64,000 nucleotides of DNA from Catellatospora sp. IY07-71 (GTDB taxonomy: Bacteria; Actinomycetota; Actinomycetes; Mycobacteriales; Micromonosporaceae), in contig NZ_AP023360.1 of assembly GCF_018326265.1 (NCBI RefSeq), positions 3,649,501 to 3,713,500 of the forward strand, given 5' to 3'. Each line of letters begins with the position of its first letter. Position 1 is the first letter of the stretch. The notes below the pieces were generated by a model that was not told the origin of the DNA, ran no database searches, and saw only the letters and a list, made by a program, of their open reading frames with translations. Positions 50,827 through 61,232 of this stretch are shown in pieces. The position numbers were made by a program, and so were the translations under genes.

Positions 50827-53800
50827 GTGCGACGCTGGATTTCGACGGCGCTCGCGGCGGTGCTGGCACTGCCGCTCGCGGCGGTGCACGCGACACCGGC
50901 GCACGCCGCCGAGCCATGGGAGACGGCGCTCAGAGCGCTGGCCACCCAGGCCGGGGACTGGGCGGAGCAGGGTCTGGGCCAGGTCGGCCGGCTCGGCCAG
51001 CCGATACCGCTGCTCGGCGTGAGCCCGGGCAGCCTCACCGACGCCGAGCAGCTGATCGCCAGGGCCGCTGACGTCCTCCAGGACGACCTCACCAACGACG
51101 ACGCCCCGGTGCCCGGCGGCGGCACGCTCGACAGCTCGCTGAGCGAGGAGCCGAACGGCGATCACACCCTCGACCTGACGCTGCGTTATCACAAGCAGCT
51201 CACCAAGCAGCAGTTCGCCGCCGCCGGCGTCACGCTGGCCGACGCGGTGAGCGTGGACGGCTGGGCCACGCTGCGGCTGAAGCTGCGGGTCGACGCGGCC
51301 GGCACCGGCGCCCACCTGATCCGCGACGCCGCCGCCCCGCGCCTGGACATCGACGCCGTCGCGCACCTGGGCGACACCGGCCAGGCCAAGGCCGCGCTCG
51401 GCATCCTCGGCGTGGCCGTCGACCAGGCATCCACCCTGGATCTCAGCGCCCACTTCGTGGTCAAGGTCAACGACCCGAACGGCGACGGCAGGCTGGCCTT
51501 CGGCAGCGGCGAACTCGGCGCGCCCGGCTCGCTGGCCGGTCTGGTGCAGGTCACGTTCGACCACGCGGGCGGCGTCATCGGCACCGGGCCCGACGGCGAC
51601 GTCACCGAGACCGCCACGCCCGGCAAGGCGCACGCCGAGATCAAGCTCAAGGCCGCGCCCACGCAGGACGCGGGCGGCGGCGCGCCGGTGCTGAACGTCG
51701 CCGCCAGCGTCAACGCGGGCATCACGCTGGACTGGCCGGACATCACCGACGGCACGCCGTCGGTCACCACCACGGGGCTCGACGAGACGCTGGCGAAGTT
51801 CCGGAACATGAGCCTGCTCGACCTCGGCGCGGGCCTCGCCCAGATCGCCGAGCTGATCGGCGGCATCCAGGCCAGCGAGCACGCGGGCAACCGCAAGCTG
51901 CCGTTCCTCAAGGGCACCCTGGCCGACGCCGTGAAGATCAACGAGCAGCTCGTGGCGTTCCTGGGCAAGTACATCCGGCCCAAGCCCGGCGACGCGAACT
52001 TCCAGGAGGGCGTCGACGACCCGGCGCTGGCCGGGCAGCCGCGCTTCACCAGCCTGCAGGACCTGTTCACCAAGCTCGCCCAGGAGGGCCTGCTCGACGC
52101 CGCGGCACTGCCCGAGGGCGGGGCGACCCTGGTCAACGACAAGATCGCCTTCCCGCTGAAGTTCGGCCGGACCTCCGACTGGATCCCGCTGGACACGGGC
52201 GCGGCCAAGGTCACCGGGCAGGGCGCGGTGTTCAGCCCGACCGGCTTCACCCTGAGCGCCGACAAGTTCACCGAGGGCGCGCTGGTCGGCCAGCGGGTCG
52301 TCGCCGGCACCTCGGGCGGCACCATCACCGCCAACACCAAGAACTCGATCACCCTGGACGCCCACGGCTGGGTCGGCGGACAGCCCGTCGACACCAGCCC
52401 GTGGGTGATCAGCAGCGGCGAGGCCCACATCGGCGCCGTCGAACTCGGCGGGGCGCTCACCAAAACCGGCAGCAACGGCAAGACCGGCCTGCGCGGCGCG
52501 AACGCCCAGTCCAGCTACGCCGAGGTCAAGCCCTCCTACCAGGCCCGGGTCACCATCGTGCTCGACCTGCGCCCGTCGACCGACCCGCAGGTCAACGCCG
52601 ACCGCGTCATGCTGCGCACCGACCCGGCCGTGCCGCTGTTCACGGCCGCGTTCCCGATCCGCACCGGCATCGACTTCTTCACCACCGCCGGCTTCCTCAA
52701 GGTGAAACTCGGCGGCAACCTGGAAGTCGGCCCGGCCACCGGCACCGACATGATCAGCGTCAGGTTCCAGCAGGCCGCGGACGTCAGCCTCGCCGACCTG
52801 TTCGCCCGGCTGCTCACCCAGCACCTGCCCGCCCAGCCAGCCGACCTGCTCGCCCCGGCCGTCTCGGTGAAGGCGACCGGCCAGGTCAAGGTCTCCGTGC
52901 CGGGCGCCTCGGGCAGCCTCGGCACCGGCGTGAGCGTCGATGTCGCCTGGACCCTGCCCGACGCCGCCCCCACCGTCGACACGTCGAGCCTGTCGGACCT
53001 GTTCGCCACCGACTTCAACCCCGACGACCCGCAGGCCCTGATGGCTCTGGTGATCTCCGCGCTGCGGCAGGTCAACGAGGCCTTCCTCGACCCGTCGGCC
53101 GGGACCGGGCCGCTGTCGGCCAAGCTGCCGATCATCGGCCGCTCCGCCAAGCAGCTGCTCGGCTCCGACGAGAGCGGCGTCGGCAAGCCGGTCACCTACA
53201 CCGACGGCACCGACGGCGACAAGGGCCGGTTCCAGCTCGTCGACGCCGGCCGCGCCGCCGCGCCGTTCGGCGCGCGCCTGACCGGCCGCACCATCGTGGT
53301 GGGCAGCCACGCCTACCGGATCAGCAAGGTCGTCGACGGATCCACCCTGGAGATCGACGGGGGTACGCAGACCAGACCGTCCGACGGCACCGCCTACGCC
53401 GTACGCCCGGAACTGGCCGACGCCGTGGACAAGCTGCTCGCCGACCCGCCGTCGACGCTGCAGGACGCCGTCGACCGGCTCAACACCGTGCTCGGCACCG
53501 GCTCCGGGTTCGGGTTCGAGCTGGACACCGCCAAGCCGAACGGCCCGCACCTGAAGCTGTCGTGGACCTGGAAGCGGCAGTTCCACACCGGCGGCCCGCT
53601 GTCGATGAGCTGGGACGGCACCCGCAACCTCGTCAGCGTCGACGCGCAGGGCACCTTCGGCGTCACCGTCAAGGGCGACGCCTCGATCGGCCTGCTGCTG
53701 CCGCTGCGCGCCGACGGCGTACCGCTGATCGACAAGAGCTCGCACGCCGCGGTGAGCGTCGCCGCCGACGCGACGAACGTGGCGCTGACCGCGAAGGTCG

Positions 53801-56800
53801 GCCCCCTGGAACTCGCCGTGGGCAAGTTGCCGTCTGACCCGGCCACGGTCAAGGCGGACCTCGGCTTCAGCCTCGGCGGCCTGCCCGCCGACGCCCCGTT
53901 CAAGGACCTGCTCGGCGCGAGCCTGACCCGCACCACCGCCGGGGTCGACTGCGGCGCGGGCACCAGCGGCACCGCGATCTGCGTGAACGCGCCCGTGTTC
54001 TCGACGGTCTGCACCCCCGACGGCGGCACCAGCAACGTGCTCGCCGTGCAGCTCGACAAGGACCTGAACACGCTGGGCTCCAGCGTCCCGAACTTCGCCG
54101 GCTGCTTCGCGACCTTCAAGCTCAACCCGCTCGACTTCACCGGCGGCATCGACGGCTACCTGTCGAAGATGGAGGAGGCGCTACGCCTGGCCAGCTTCGA
54201 CGGCAAGCTGCCGCTGGTCGGCGACGACCTGCAGCAGGGCCAGCGCTTCATCGCCGACGTGCGCGACAAGGTGAAGGCGAAGATCGGGCCGGCCCTGGCC
54301 ACCGCGGGCGACAACGTCGCCGTCGAGGATGCCGTCAACGACGCGCTCGAGGGCGAGACGGGCTTCGCCGCCGTCAAGGTCAAGGTGGACTGCACCGCCA
54401 CCTCGCCGTGCGGGCCGGAGGAGTTCAAGTCGATCCGCATCCAGCTCGACGCCTCCCGCGGCACCGTCGACCAGACCAACGGCTGCACCGGCGACTGCCT
54501 GGAGAAGCAGGTCCCGCTGAACATCGGCATCCCGGGCCTGGCGCTGAAGGCGGGCAAGGGCGAGGACGGCGGCATCAAGGCCAGGCTCGGCTGGCGTGTG
54601 CACCTCGACGTCGTCCTCGACCGCGAGCTGGGCTTCTACGTCGCCACCCACGGCCGGGACACCGGCGACGACACCAAGCCGGAACTGGCCATCGGCGCCT
54701 CCTTCGAGATCGGCGACGGCAGCAGCAAGACGCTCAACGCGCAGCTGGCCTTCATCCAGGTCACCGCGCAGAAGCGCGACCCCGCGTCGACGAAGCCGCT
54801 GGTGAGCGCCTACTTCGGCATCGACCTGCACAACGGTGAGGCGAGCTGCTGGGACGGCGGCTGCACGCCCCAGGCCGAGCGGCGGCTCGCCCCGGCCGAC
54901 CTCGCCGACATCGGCGCGCACGTCAACGTGCAGCTCGACGCCGACGTGGACATCGACTGGCTGCTCAAGGCGAAGGTCGCCGGCGACGGCATCGGCTCGG
55001 CGCTGCCGGGCATCCAGGCGGTCTTCAAGCTCAAGTGGGGGATCGGCAACCACAGCGGGCCGCTGACGGCGACGGACCTGACCATCGGGTTCTCCGACAT
55101 CAAGATTGACGTCGGCGCGTTCTTCAGCAAGATCCTCGCGCCGGTGCTGGAGAAGGTCAAGCAGGTCACCGGGCCGCTGCAGCCGATCATCGACACGCTG
55201 TACGCGCCGATCCCGGTGCTGTCCGATCTCTCCCACGCCGTCGACGGCCCGGACATCACCCTGATCTACCTGGCCAACAAGTTCTCCACGCTGGCCGGCG
55301 GGCCCGATCTGACGTTCATCGACCGCATCCGCGACGTCATCACGTTCGTGAACAAGATCCCCAAGTGCAACTCCAGCGGTGACGGCTGCCTGATCCCGCT
55401 CGGCGCGTTCCTCGTCAACCCGGACAAGGCGCTGTCCACGGCCGCGTCCCCGGCCTCGGCCGAGAGCCTCATCGACAAGGGCGACGGCTACGACCCGGCC
55501 GTGGCGAAGGACGTCAAGGACGCGGTCGACGCGAAGAGCGACGGCGAGAAGCTCTACGCGAAGCCGACGTCGCTGGCCGAGGGCAAGAGCAACGCCGAGA
55601 AGCTCGGCTTCGCCTTCCCGATCTTCGACAACCCGGCGTCCGCGTTCGGGCTGCTGCTCGGGCAGGACATCGAGCTGGTGTCGTTCGACTCCGGCGCGCT
55701 GTCGCTCGGATTCACCTGGCGGCAGAGCTTCGGGCCGGTGTACGCGCCGCCGCCGGTCATGATCACGCTGGCGGGCAGCGCGTCCGTCTCGGCCCACATC
55801 CGGATGGGCCTGGACACCAAGGGCATCCGCACGGCCATCGAGGCGGCCCAGGACGGCGCGGCGGTCGACGCGATCGGCATCCTCGACGGCATCTACTTCA
55901 AGACCACCGACGACAAGGGCAACGCCGCCCCGGTGATCACGCTCAAGGGTGAGATCGCGGCGGGCGCGCAGGTCACCGTTCTGATCGTGTCCGCAGGGGT
56001 GGAGGGCGGCGTACGCCTGACCATCGGCTTCCTGTGGAACGACCCGAACAACGACGGCAAGTTCCGCACCAGCGAATTCCTGCAACGGCTGCAGGTCAAC
56101 CCGATCTGCCTGTTCACGGTGAGCGGCCAGCTGTCGGTGTTCCTCAAGGTCTACATCACCTTCAACCTGTTCCTGTTCTCCAAGACGTTCGACTTCACCC
56201 TGGTCAACGCCGTGCTGCTCGACTTCAAGGCACAGCCGGACTGCGACCCGCCGCCGCCGGAGCTGGGCGCGGTGCACGGTGACACGCTGATCGTCTTCGC
56301 GGGCCGCTTCGGCAAACCCGCCCAGCGCGGCCACGCCGTGTGGGACAACAAGGACAAGGGCGACGTGGTCAAGGTCTACTCGCTGCACTACGCGGACGAG
56401 GAACTGGGCCAGCCGGTCAACGCCGACTTCGACGGCGTGGCCGTGGAGTCGCTGGGCCGCCGCCAGGTGTTCCCGAACGCCGGCATCAAGCGCGTCGTCG
56501 TCGACGGCCGGCTCACCGGCGACTTCGACGCGGCCAAGTCGGGCATGGCGCTGACGTTCCTCGGCGACGGCGACAAGAGCAAGACCGCCCCGGACAACGC
56601 GGGCACGGTGACCTCGCAGTTCGAGCTGGACGCGGTGGTCGTCGGCACGCCCGGCCCCGACCGCATCAAGACCGGCACCGGCAACGCGTGGGTCCAGGGC
56701 GGTGGTGGCGACGACATCATCACCACCGGCGACGTCGCGGCCAAGGACGGCAGGCCGATGACCGTCTCCTGGGTCGCCGGCGGCCCCGGCAAGGACGTCA

Positions 56801-59800
56801 TCACCACCGGCGAGGGCGACGACATCGTCTCCGGCGACGGCGACCTGGACATCAGCGCCCGGCCCGGCGAGGTCAAGGTGACCACGCCGCAGGGCGAGGT
56901 CGACCTCAGCGGCGTCGTCGACTGGGACCCGGCGAAGCTGCACCAGCCGCCGGTCTCGGCCACCCTGGGCGAGGCGACCGACGCCGACCACATCGCCGTC
57001 GGCCACGGCGCCAACAAGGTGTACGGCAACGACGGCGACGACGTCATCGGCGTCAACATCGACGACAAGCACGGCAACGGGATCAACACCCTCGTCGGCG
57101 GCCAGGGCTCGGACACGATCAGCGGCGGCAAGGGCGACGACAAGATCAACACGTACAGCACCGCCGTGCCCGACACCGTCGACGACGACGGCTACGGCCC
57201 CAGCATCGACGTCGACAAGGTCGACACCGGCGGCGGCACCGACACCGTCGTCGGCTCGCAGGGCGTCGACCTGGTCACCTCCCACTCGCCGAACGACACC
57301 ACTGCGAAGATCAGCGGCTACGGCAACGCGGACGTGCTCATCGGCGGCTACGGCACCGACGAGATCTACGGCGGCCCCGGCGACGACTGGGTCATCGCCG
57401 AGCCGTCCCGGGTGGAGACCGCGGCCAGTCCCAAGGACGACGGGTTCGGCACGGCCCGCACGGTCACGCACGAGCCGCTGCCCAGCGGCGTGACCAGCCA
57501 GACCAAGCTGCTCGTCGGCGGCCTCGGCCGGGACCACATCCTCGGCGGCGACGGCGGTTCGACGATCTTCGGCGACAAGCACCTGCCGGACGAGCTGTGC
57601 GTGGACTCGTACAGCTCCGGCGCCCAGCCCTCGGCCGAGGACCAGGGCAGCAAGGACCTGATCCTGGGCGGCAGCGGGGTCGAGGTGGTCAGCGCCGGCG
57701 GCGGCGACGACCGCACCGACCTCGGCGGCGGCGACGACCGGGCCTGCGGCCAGCGCGGCGACGACGTGCTGTACCTGGGCGGCGGCGCCGACCGCGCCTG
57801 GGGCGGCCTCGGCGGGGACCAGGTCTTCGGCGACGCCGCCGACGACACGATCTTCGGCAACGACGGCGACGACGCGGCCTACGGCGGTGACGGCCTGGAC
57901 ACGATCGAGGGCGACAACGGCTTCGACCGGGTCTTCGGCGGCGAGCACGACGACGTGCTGTACGGCGGCAGCCGCACGGCCGCCGACCCCGACACCGGCG
58001 ACCAGCTGTTCGGTGAGGGCGGCGACGACCGGCTCGTGGGCGACAACGGCACCGCGAAGATCGGCGAGATCGGGCCGTTCCCGTACGACCTGGACGGCAC
58101 CGTCCCGGCGGCCGGCGGTCCCGACGTCATCGACGCGGGCACCGGCGACGACATCGCCTACGGCGGCCTGGCGGCCGACACGGTCTTCGGTGGTGACGGC
58201 GACGACCACCTCGAAGGCAACAACGCCGGGGACACGGTCCGCGGCGGCGGCGACTTCGACACCGTCTTCGGCGGCTCCACCCAGGAGGCGTCGGCGGGCA
58301 CCGGCCGCCCGGACAGCGGCGACCTGCTCTACGGCGACGGCGGCGCGGACCTGATCCTCGGCGACAACGCCCAGGTCTTCGCCGACGGCACCCCGACCCG
58401 GGTCACCCAGGGCCGGGACTTCCCGGCCCGGCGGGTGGTGCTGCTCGACCTCGGCTTCACCCCGGTGGCCGGGAGCAGCGGAAACGACTTCATCGACGGT
58501 GGCTTGGAGGGCGACGTCGCCTACGGCCAGGCCGGCGCCGACCGGATCCTGGGCGGGTCCGGCCAGGACTACGCCGAGGGCGGCCCCGGCACCGACTGGA
58601 TCGAGGGCGACGGCGGCGACGACGACCTGGTCGGCGGCTCGTCCACGGAGGACACCACCGGCAAGGGTCAGCCCGACCACGCCGACGCGATCTGGGGCGG
58701 GCCCGGCTCGGACGTGGCCATCGGCGACAACGGCGTCGTGCTGCGGCCGCTCGGCGGCGAGCAGCCCACCGCGGCGACCGTGCGGCTGGGCACCGGCGGG
58801 CAGCCGATCGCGGCGCGCACCGTCACGATGTACGACCTCGCCGCCCCGGCCGACGCCACCCGCAGCGGTGGCGACCGCATCAGCGGCGGGCACGGCGTCG
58901 ACGTGGCCTACGGCCAGGACGGGGACGACGCCCTCAGCGGCGACGGCGACGGCGACTACCTGGAGGGCAACGGCGGCAGCGACACCCTGCGCGGCGACCT
59001 GCCGCTGACCGGCACCGGGCACACCCCGGTCACCCCGCTCACCGACCCGGGCTGGCCCGGCAGCGCCTCCGGCCCCGGCGACCTGATCGGGACCGGCACC
59101 CCGGACGGGCAGGACGACCTGATCGGCGGCTCGTCCCGGCAGGGCTTCCGCGACGCGGGGGACTTCGTCCAGGGTGACGGCGGCGCCGACGTGATCCTCG
59201 GCGACGACGGCTCGCTGCTGCGTACGCTGATCAACGGCGGCACCGGCGAGCGCGTCTACACCGAGCGCTACCCGACCGGGGCCGTCCCGGTGGACGCGAC
59301 CGTCGCGCGCACCCACGACCCGGCTCTGCCCGGCCCCTCGACCAGGTTCTGCACCACGGCCCAGGCCACCTGCGAGCCGGCCGGCTCGTTCGGGGCCGAC
59401 CAGCTGTGGGGCGACGCCGGTCAGGACGGCATCTGGGGCCAGGACGGCGACGACACCATCCGGGGCGGCGACGGCGACGACGACGTGTTCGGTGAGCTGG
59501 GCGCGGACACCCTGTACGGCGAGGCGGGCGACGACGCCGTCCTCGGCGACCGGGGCGGCGTGGTGAACCAGCACCTCAACCCCGACGACGTCGCGGCGCT
59601 CGGCTTCACCGCCACGCTCAGCGGCACGCCGCAGGAGACCTACACCGGTTTCCGGGCGGGCTACTACGACCGGCGGGCCGACCTGCTCCACGACACCGAC
59701 GGCGACACCTGGATCGGCGGCTCCACCAGCACCGCGATGCCGTGGGACGGCTACCAGTACGGTGGTGACGACCGCATCCGCGGCGGCACCGGCGCCGACG

Positions 59801-60573
59801 ACCTGCACGGCGGGTTCGGCGACGACCTGGTCAACGGCGACAGCGGCGGCGACTCGGTCTACGGCGGCGCCGGTGCGGACGTGCTGTGGGGCGGCAAGGG
59901 CTGCGACCCGGTGCTGGACGCGGCCACCGCGGACTGCCTCAAGGCGGGCGTGTTCGACGCGGCCGCGCGCGGGGACCGGGACCGGTTCGTCGATCACGTG
60001 TTCGGCGGCGCGGGCGCGGTCAGCGGCCCGTCCATCGCCGGGGACCTGGGCTCGGACCTGCTCGACTTCAGGCCGCGCGGCACGTACCCGTCCTGCACCA
60101 CGAACCCGTGGCCGCAGACGACCGGCAGCGTGACCCTGGATCCGTGCGCCTGGTTCGAGATGACCGACATGGCCGACGGCAGCTCCGCCGACAACCAGCA
60201 CCACCAGGGCACCGACTGGCTCTACGGCGGCTGGGACCGCGACGTGCTGCAGGGCAACGTGGCCCAGAACGGCCCCAACCCCGGCGACCGGCTGCTGGAC
60301 TGGAACGGCGCCTACAACCTCTACACCCACTGCAACGCGGCCTACGGTGGCTACAACGACGTCCGCCAGCACAGCCCCGGCATGCAGACGTTCCTGCAGA
60401 AGGTGGTCTGGGGCGCGGGCGCGGGCCGCTCGGCCACCGACGCGACCACGCCGGGCACGTCGGCGTACCTCGAACTGGCACTGACCTACCCGGGCGAGAA
60501 CTCGCACGGCTCGGGCAGCGCCTACCCGGCCACCCCCGGCCACTTCGACGACCCGACCAGCTGTACCGACTGA
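50827..60573 (+). CDS. Giant secreted RTX-type calcium-binding repeat protein
   Basis: 3248 residues. Sec signal peptide (RRWISTALAAVLALPLAAVH, cleavage near AHA-AEP). The GTG at 50827 has AGGGGGA six bases upstream. The first ~1900 residues are beta-rich and unlike anything I can name; they include Cys-containing loops (VDCGAGTSGTAICV, CTGDCLEK). From about 1939 to 3035 there are roughly fifty RTX-like nonapeptides (GGxGxDxxxG, e.g. GNDGDDAAYGGDGLDTIEG), which bind Ca2+ and fold as parallel beta-rolls on export. Within them a larger block recurs at least five times: GGS, a short acidic spacer, a GD.L.GDGGAD...GDN stretch and a variable insert. The last ~210 residues have no RTX repeats and no LPXTG anchor. 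A surface-layer, adhesive or structural role is possible; nothing supports toxin activity. Confidence 0.88.
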   Translation: MRRWISTALAAVLALPLAAVHATPAHAAEPWETALRALATQAGDWAEQGLGQVGRLGQPIPLLGVSPGSLTDAEQLIARAADVLQDDLTNDDAPVPGGGTLDSSLSEEPNGDHTLDLTLRYHKQLTKQQFAAAGVTLADAVSVDGWATLRLKLRVDAAGTGAHLIRDAAAPRLDIDAVAHLGDTGQAKAALGILGVAVDQASTLDLSAHFVVKVNDPNGDGRLAFGSGELGAPGSLAGLVQVTFDHAGGVIGTGPDGDVTETATPGKAHAEIKLKAAPTQDAGGGAPVLNVAASVNAGITLDWPDITDGTPSVTTTGLDETLAKFRNMSLLDLGAGLAQIAELIGGIQASEHAGNRKLPFLKGTLADAVKINEQLVAFLGKYIRPKPGDANFQEGVDDPALAGQPRFTSLQDLFTKLAQEGLLDAAALPEGGATLVNDKIAFPLKFGRTSDWIPLDTGAAKVTGQGAVFSPTGFTLSADKFTEGALVGQRVVAGTSGGTITANTKNSITLDAHGWVGGQPVDTSPWVISSGEAHIGAVELGGALTKTGSNGKTGLRGANAQSSYAEVKPSYQARVTIVLDLRPSTDPQVNADRVMLRTDPAVPLFTAAFPIRTGIDFFTTAGFLKVKLGGNLEVGPATGTDMISVRFQQAADVSLADLFARLLTQHLPAQPADLLAPAVSVKATGQVKVSVPGASGSLGTGVSVDVAWTLPDAAPTVDTSSLSDLFATDFNPDDPQALMALVISALRQVNEAFLDPSAGTGPLSAKLPIIGRSAKQLLGSDESGVGKPVTYTDGTDGDKGRFQLVDAGRAAAPFGARLTGRTIVVGSHAYRISKVVDGSTLEIDGGTQTRPSDGTAYAVRPELADAVDKLLADPPSTLQDAVDRLNTVLGTGSGFGFELDTAKPNGPHLKLSWTWKRQFHTGGPLSMSWDGTRNLVSVDAQGTFGVTVKGDASIGLLLPLRADGVPLIDKSSHAAVSVAADATNVALTAKVGPLELAVGKLPSDPATVKADLGFSLGGLPADAPFKDLLGASLTRTTAGVDCGAGTSGTAICVNAPVFSTVCTPDGGTSNVLAVQLDKDLNTLGSSVPNFAGCFATFKLNPLDFTGGIDGYLSKMEEALRLASFDGKLPLVGDDLQQGQRFIADVRDKVKAKIGPALATAGDNVAVEDAVNDALEGETGFAAVKVKVDCTATSPCGPEEFKSIRIQLDASRGTVDQTNGCTGDCLEKQVPLNIGIPGLALKAGKGEDGGIKARLGWRVHLDVVLDRELGFYVATHGRDTGDDTKPELAIGASFEIGDGSSKTLNAQLAFIQVTAQKRDPASTKPLVSAYFGIDLHNGEASCWDGGCTPQAERRLAPADLADIGAHVNVQLDADVDIDWLLKAKVAGDGIGSALPGIQAVFKLKWGIGNHSGPLTATDLTIGFSDIKIDVGAFFSKILAPVLEKVKQVTGPLQPIIDTLYAPIPVLSDLSHAVDGPDITLIYLANKFSTLAGGPDLTFIDRIRDVITFVNKIPKCNSSGDGCLIPLGAFLVNPDKALSTAASPASAESLIDKGDGYDPAVAKDVKDAVDAKSDGEKLYAKPTSLAEGKSNAEKLGFAFPIFDNPASAFGLLLGQDIELVSFDSGALSLGFTWRQSFGPVYAPPPVMITLAGSASVSAHIRMGLDTKGIRTAIEAAQDGAAVDAIGILDGIYFKTTDDKGNAAPVITLKGEIAAGAQVTVLIVSAGVEGGVRLTIGFLWNDPNNDGKFRTSEFLQRLQVNPICLFTVSGQLSVFLKVYITFNLFLFSKTFDFTLVNAVLLDFKAQPDCDPPPPELGAVHGDTLIVFAGRFGKPAQRGHAVWDNKDKGDVVKVYSLHYADEELGQPVNADFDGVAVESLGRRQVFPNAGIKRVVVDGRLTGDFDAAKSGMALTFLGDGDKSKTAPDNAGTVTSQFELDAVVVGTPGPDRIKTGTGNAWVQGGGGDDIITTGDVAAKDGRPMTVSWVAGGPGKDVITTGEGDDIVSGDGDLDISARPGEVKVTTPQGEVDLSGVVDWDPAKLHQPPVSATLGEATDADHIAVGHGANKVYGNDGDDVIGVNIDDKHGNGINTLVGGQGSDTISGGKGDDKINTYSTAVPDTVDDDGYGPSIDVDKVDTGGGTDTVVGSQGVDLVTSHSPNDTTAKISGYGNADVLIGGYGTDEIYGGPGDDWVIAEPSRVETAASPKDDGFGTARTVTHEPLPSGVTSQTKLLVGGLGRDHILGGDGGSTIFGDKHLPDELCVDSYSSGAQPSAEDQGSKDLILGGSGVEVVSAGGGDDRTDLGGGDDRACGQRGDDVLYLGGGADRAWGGLGGDQVFGDAADDTIFGNDGDDAAYGGDGLDTIEGDNGFDRVFGGEHDDVLYGGSRTAADPDTGDQLFGEGGDDRLVGDNGTAKIGEIGPFPYDLDGTVPAAGGPDVIDAGTGDDIAYGGLAADTVFGGDGDDHLEGNNAGDTVRGGGDFDTVFGGSTQEASAGTGRPDSGDLLYGDGGADLILGDNAQVFADGTPTRVTQGRDFPARRVVLLDLGFTPVAGSSGNDFIDGGLEGDVAYGQAGADRILGGSGQDYAEGGPGTDWIEGDGGDDDLVGGSSTEDTTGKGQPDHADAIWGGPGSDVAIGDNGVVLRPLGGEQPTAATVRLGTGGQPIAARTVTMYDLAAPADATRSGGDRISGGHGVDVAYGQDGDDALSGDGDGDYLEGNGGSDTLRGDLPLTGTGHTPVTPLTDPGWPGSASGPGDLIGTGTPDGQDDLIGGSSRQGFRDAGDFVQGDGGADVILGDDGSLLRTLINGGTGERVYTERYPTGAVPVDATVARTHDPALPGPSTRFCTTAQATCEPAGSFGADQLWGDAGQDGIWGQDGDDTIRGGDGDDDVFGELGADTLYGEAGDDAVLGDRGGVVNQHLNPDDVAALGFTATLSGTPQETYTGFRAGYYDRRADLLHDTDGDTWIGGSTSTAMPWDGYQYGGDDRIRGGTGADDLHGGFGDDLVNGDSGGDSVYGGAGADVLWGGKGCDPVLDAATADCLKAGVFDAAARGDRDRFVDHVFGGAGAVSGPSIAGDLGSDLLDFRPRGTYPSCTTNPWPQTTGSVTLDPCAWFEMTDMADGSSADNQHHQGTDWLYGGWDRDVLQGNVAQNGPNPGDRLLDWNGAYNLYTHCNAAYGGYNDVRQHSPGMQTFLQKVVWGAGAGRSATDATTPGTSAYLELALTYPGENSHGSGSAYPATPGHFDDPTSCTD
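56641..59920 (+). repeat. RTX repeat-coding region with higher-order blocks
   Basis: DNA coding for about fifty Asp/Gly-rich nonapeptides, built on GGCGGCGACGAC-like codons. GGS-containing block starts lie near 57961, 58270, 58633, 59122 and 59715, so spacing increases from about 0.3 to 0.6 kb along the gene. Confidence 0.8.
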
Positions 60574-60591
60574 TCCCCACCCGCACGCGAT

Positions 60592-60651
60592 GATCGCGAG
60601 TTCGTGTCGAAACCTTGGTCTGACCACAGGTTTCGACACGAACTCGCGATC
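60592..60651. repeat. Long stem-loop at a convergent junction (copy 2 of a repeat family)
   Basis: Perfect 23-base inverted repeat (arms 60592-60614 and 60629-60651) with a 14-base loop, between the RTX gene stop (60573) and the stop of the convergent membrane-protein gene (60670). Shares GATCGC, GTGTCGAAA and the loop-proximal GGTTTC element with the stem-loop at 7155-7219. Confidence 0.8.
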
Positions 60652-60669
60652 TTCCCGGTGGCCGACGAG

Positions 60670-61089
60670 TCAGTGCCGATACTCGTCCAGCCGCCAGAGC
60701 ATGGCGGCGAGCATCGCCGGGAACATGATCACGTGGCCGCCCATCATCAGCCCGTGGGCGGACAGCACGCCCATCCAGTACGGCACCAGCAGCACCAGGA
60801 ACGGCAGGTACATCGCCGCCGACATCTCGGCGATCCGCGGCCACGAGTGGCGCCGCACCCGCATCCACGCCGCCATGCCGGCCGTCATGTTCGTCGCCAT
60901 GACCACCGCGTCCACGGCGGGCAGGCTGTCCAGCCCCGGCCAGGCCCACGACCACAGCGGCCCGAGCGCGAACATGCCGACGAACATGGCCACGACCATC
61001 TCGGCGTAGTGCAGCGCGAAGCGGAGGTTCTTGCGGGCCGCCGAGCGGGGCGCGTGGGCGGGATCGTTGTCGCAGGTGGAGGTCGTCAT
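60670..61089 (-). CDS. Small four-helix membrane protein
   Basis: 139 residues with four hydrophobic segments (HYAEMVVAMFVGMFALGPLW, VDAVVMATNMTAGMAAWM, IAEMSAAMYLPFLVLLVPYW, LMMGGHVIMFPAMLAAMLW), rich in Met and His. Relatives are sometimes labelled FliP-like in databases, but no flagellar genes are present and the similarity is only hydrophobic. Met- and His-rich helices hint at metal binding (inference). ATG at 61089; an in-frame ATG at 61098 is an alternative. Confidence 0.72.
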   Translation of the reverse strand: MTTSTCDNDPAHAPRSAARKNLRFALHYAEMVVAMFVGMFALGPLWSWAWPGLDSLPAVDAVVMATNMTAGMAAWMRVRRHSWPRIAEMSAAMYLPFLVLLVPYWMGVLSAHGLMMGGHVIMFPAMLAAMLWRLDEYRH

Positions 61090-61144
61090 GCCGTCCATCG
61101 TCGGCCGTGCCGGCGCGACAGGCAGGTGCCGAACGTCATGACCG

Positions 61145-61168
61145 GGGGTCACCTCCGGCCGTGACCCC
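61145..61168 (-). terminator. Hairpin after the second two-component operon
   Basis: Arms GGGGTCAC (61145-61152) and GTGACCCC (61161-61168) with an 8-base loop, downstream of the minus-strand response-regulator stop at 61233 and just upstream of the next minus-strand gene. Weak terminator or operator. Confidence 0.4.
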
Positions 61169-61232
61169 GAGCAGCTCACCGCCAGCCGGCTGCGCGACGA
61201 GGCGGCAGGTCACCCGCCGCACGGTGCTCTGG

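Noticed and set aside
56641-59920. Repeated GGCGGCGACGAC-like DNA as a possible CRISPR or satellite array
   Set aside because: Repeats are in frame, vary by codon, have no constant spacer length, and encode RTX nonapeptides.
50827-60573. Hemolysin or RTX toxin
   Set aside because: Only the calcium-binding repeats are shared; there is no pore-forming or acylation region, no type I secretion genes and no activating acyltransferase gene.
54181-60639. Very long open frame on the minus strand opposite the RTX gene
   Set aside because: It mirrors the codon structure of the plus-strand gene in high-GC DNA, has low-complexity Val/Ala/Asp composition, no ribosome site and no recognisable domain.
60670-61089. 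Flagellar export protein FliP
   Set aside because: Too short, no FliP motif and no flagellar genes in the window; similarity is limited to hydrophobic helices.
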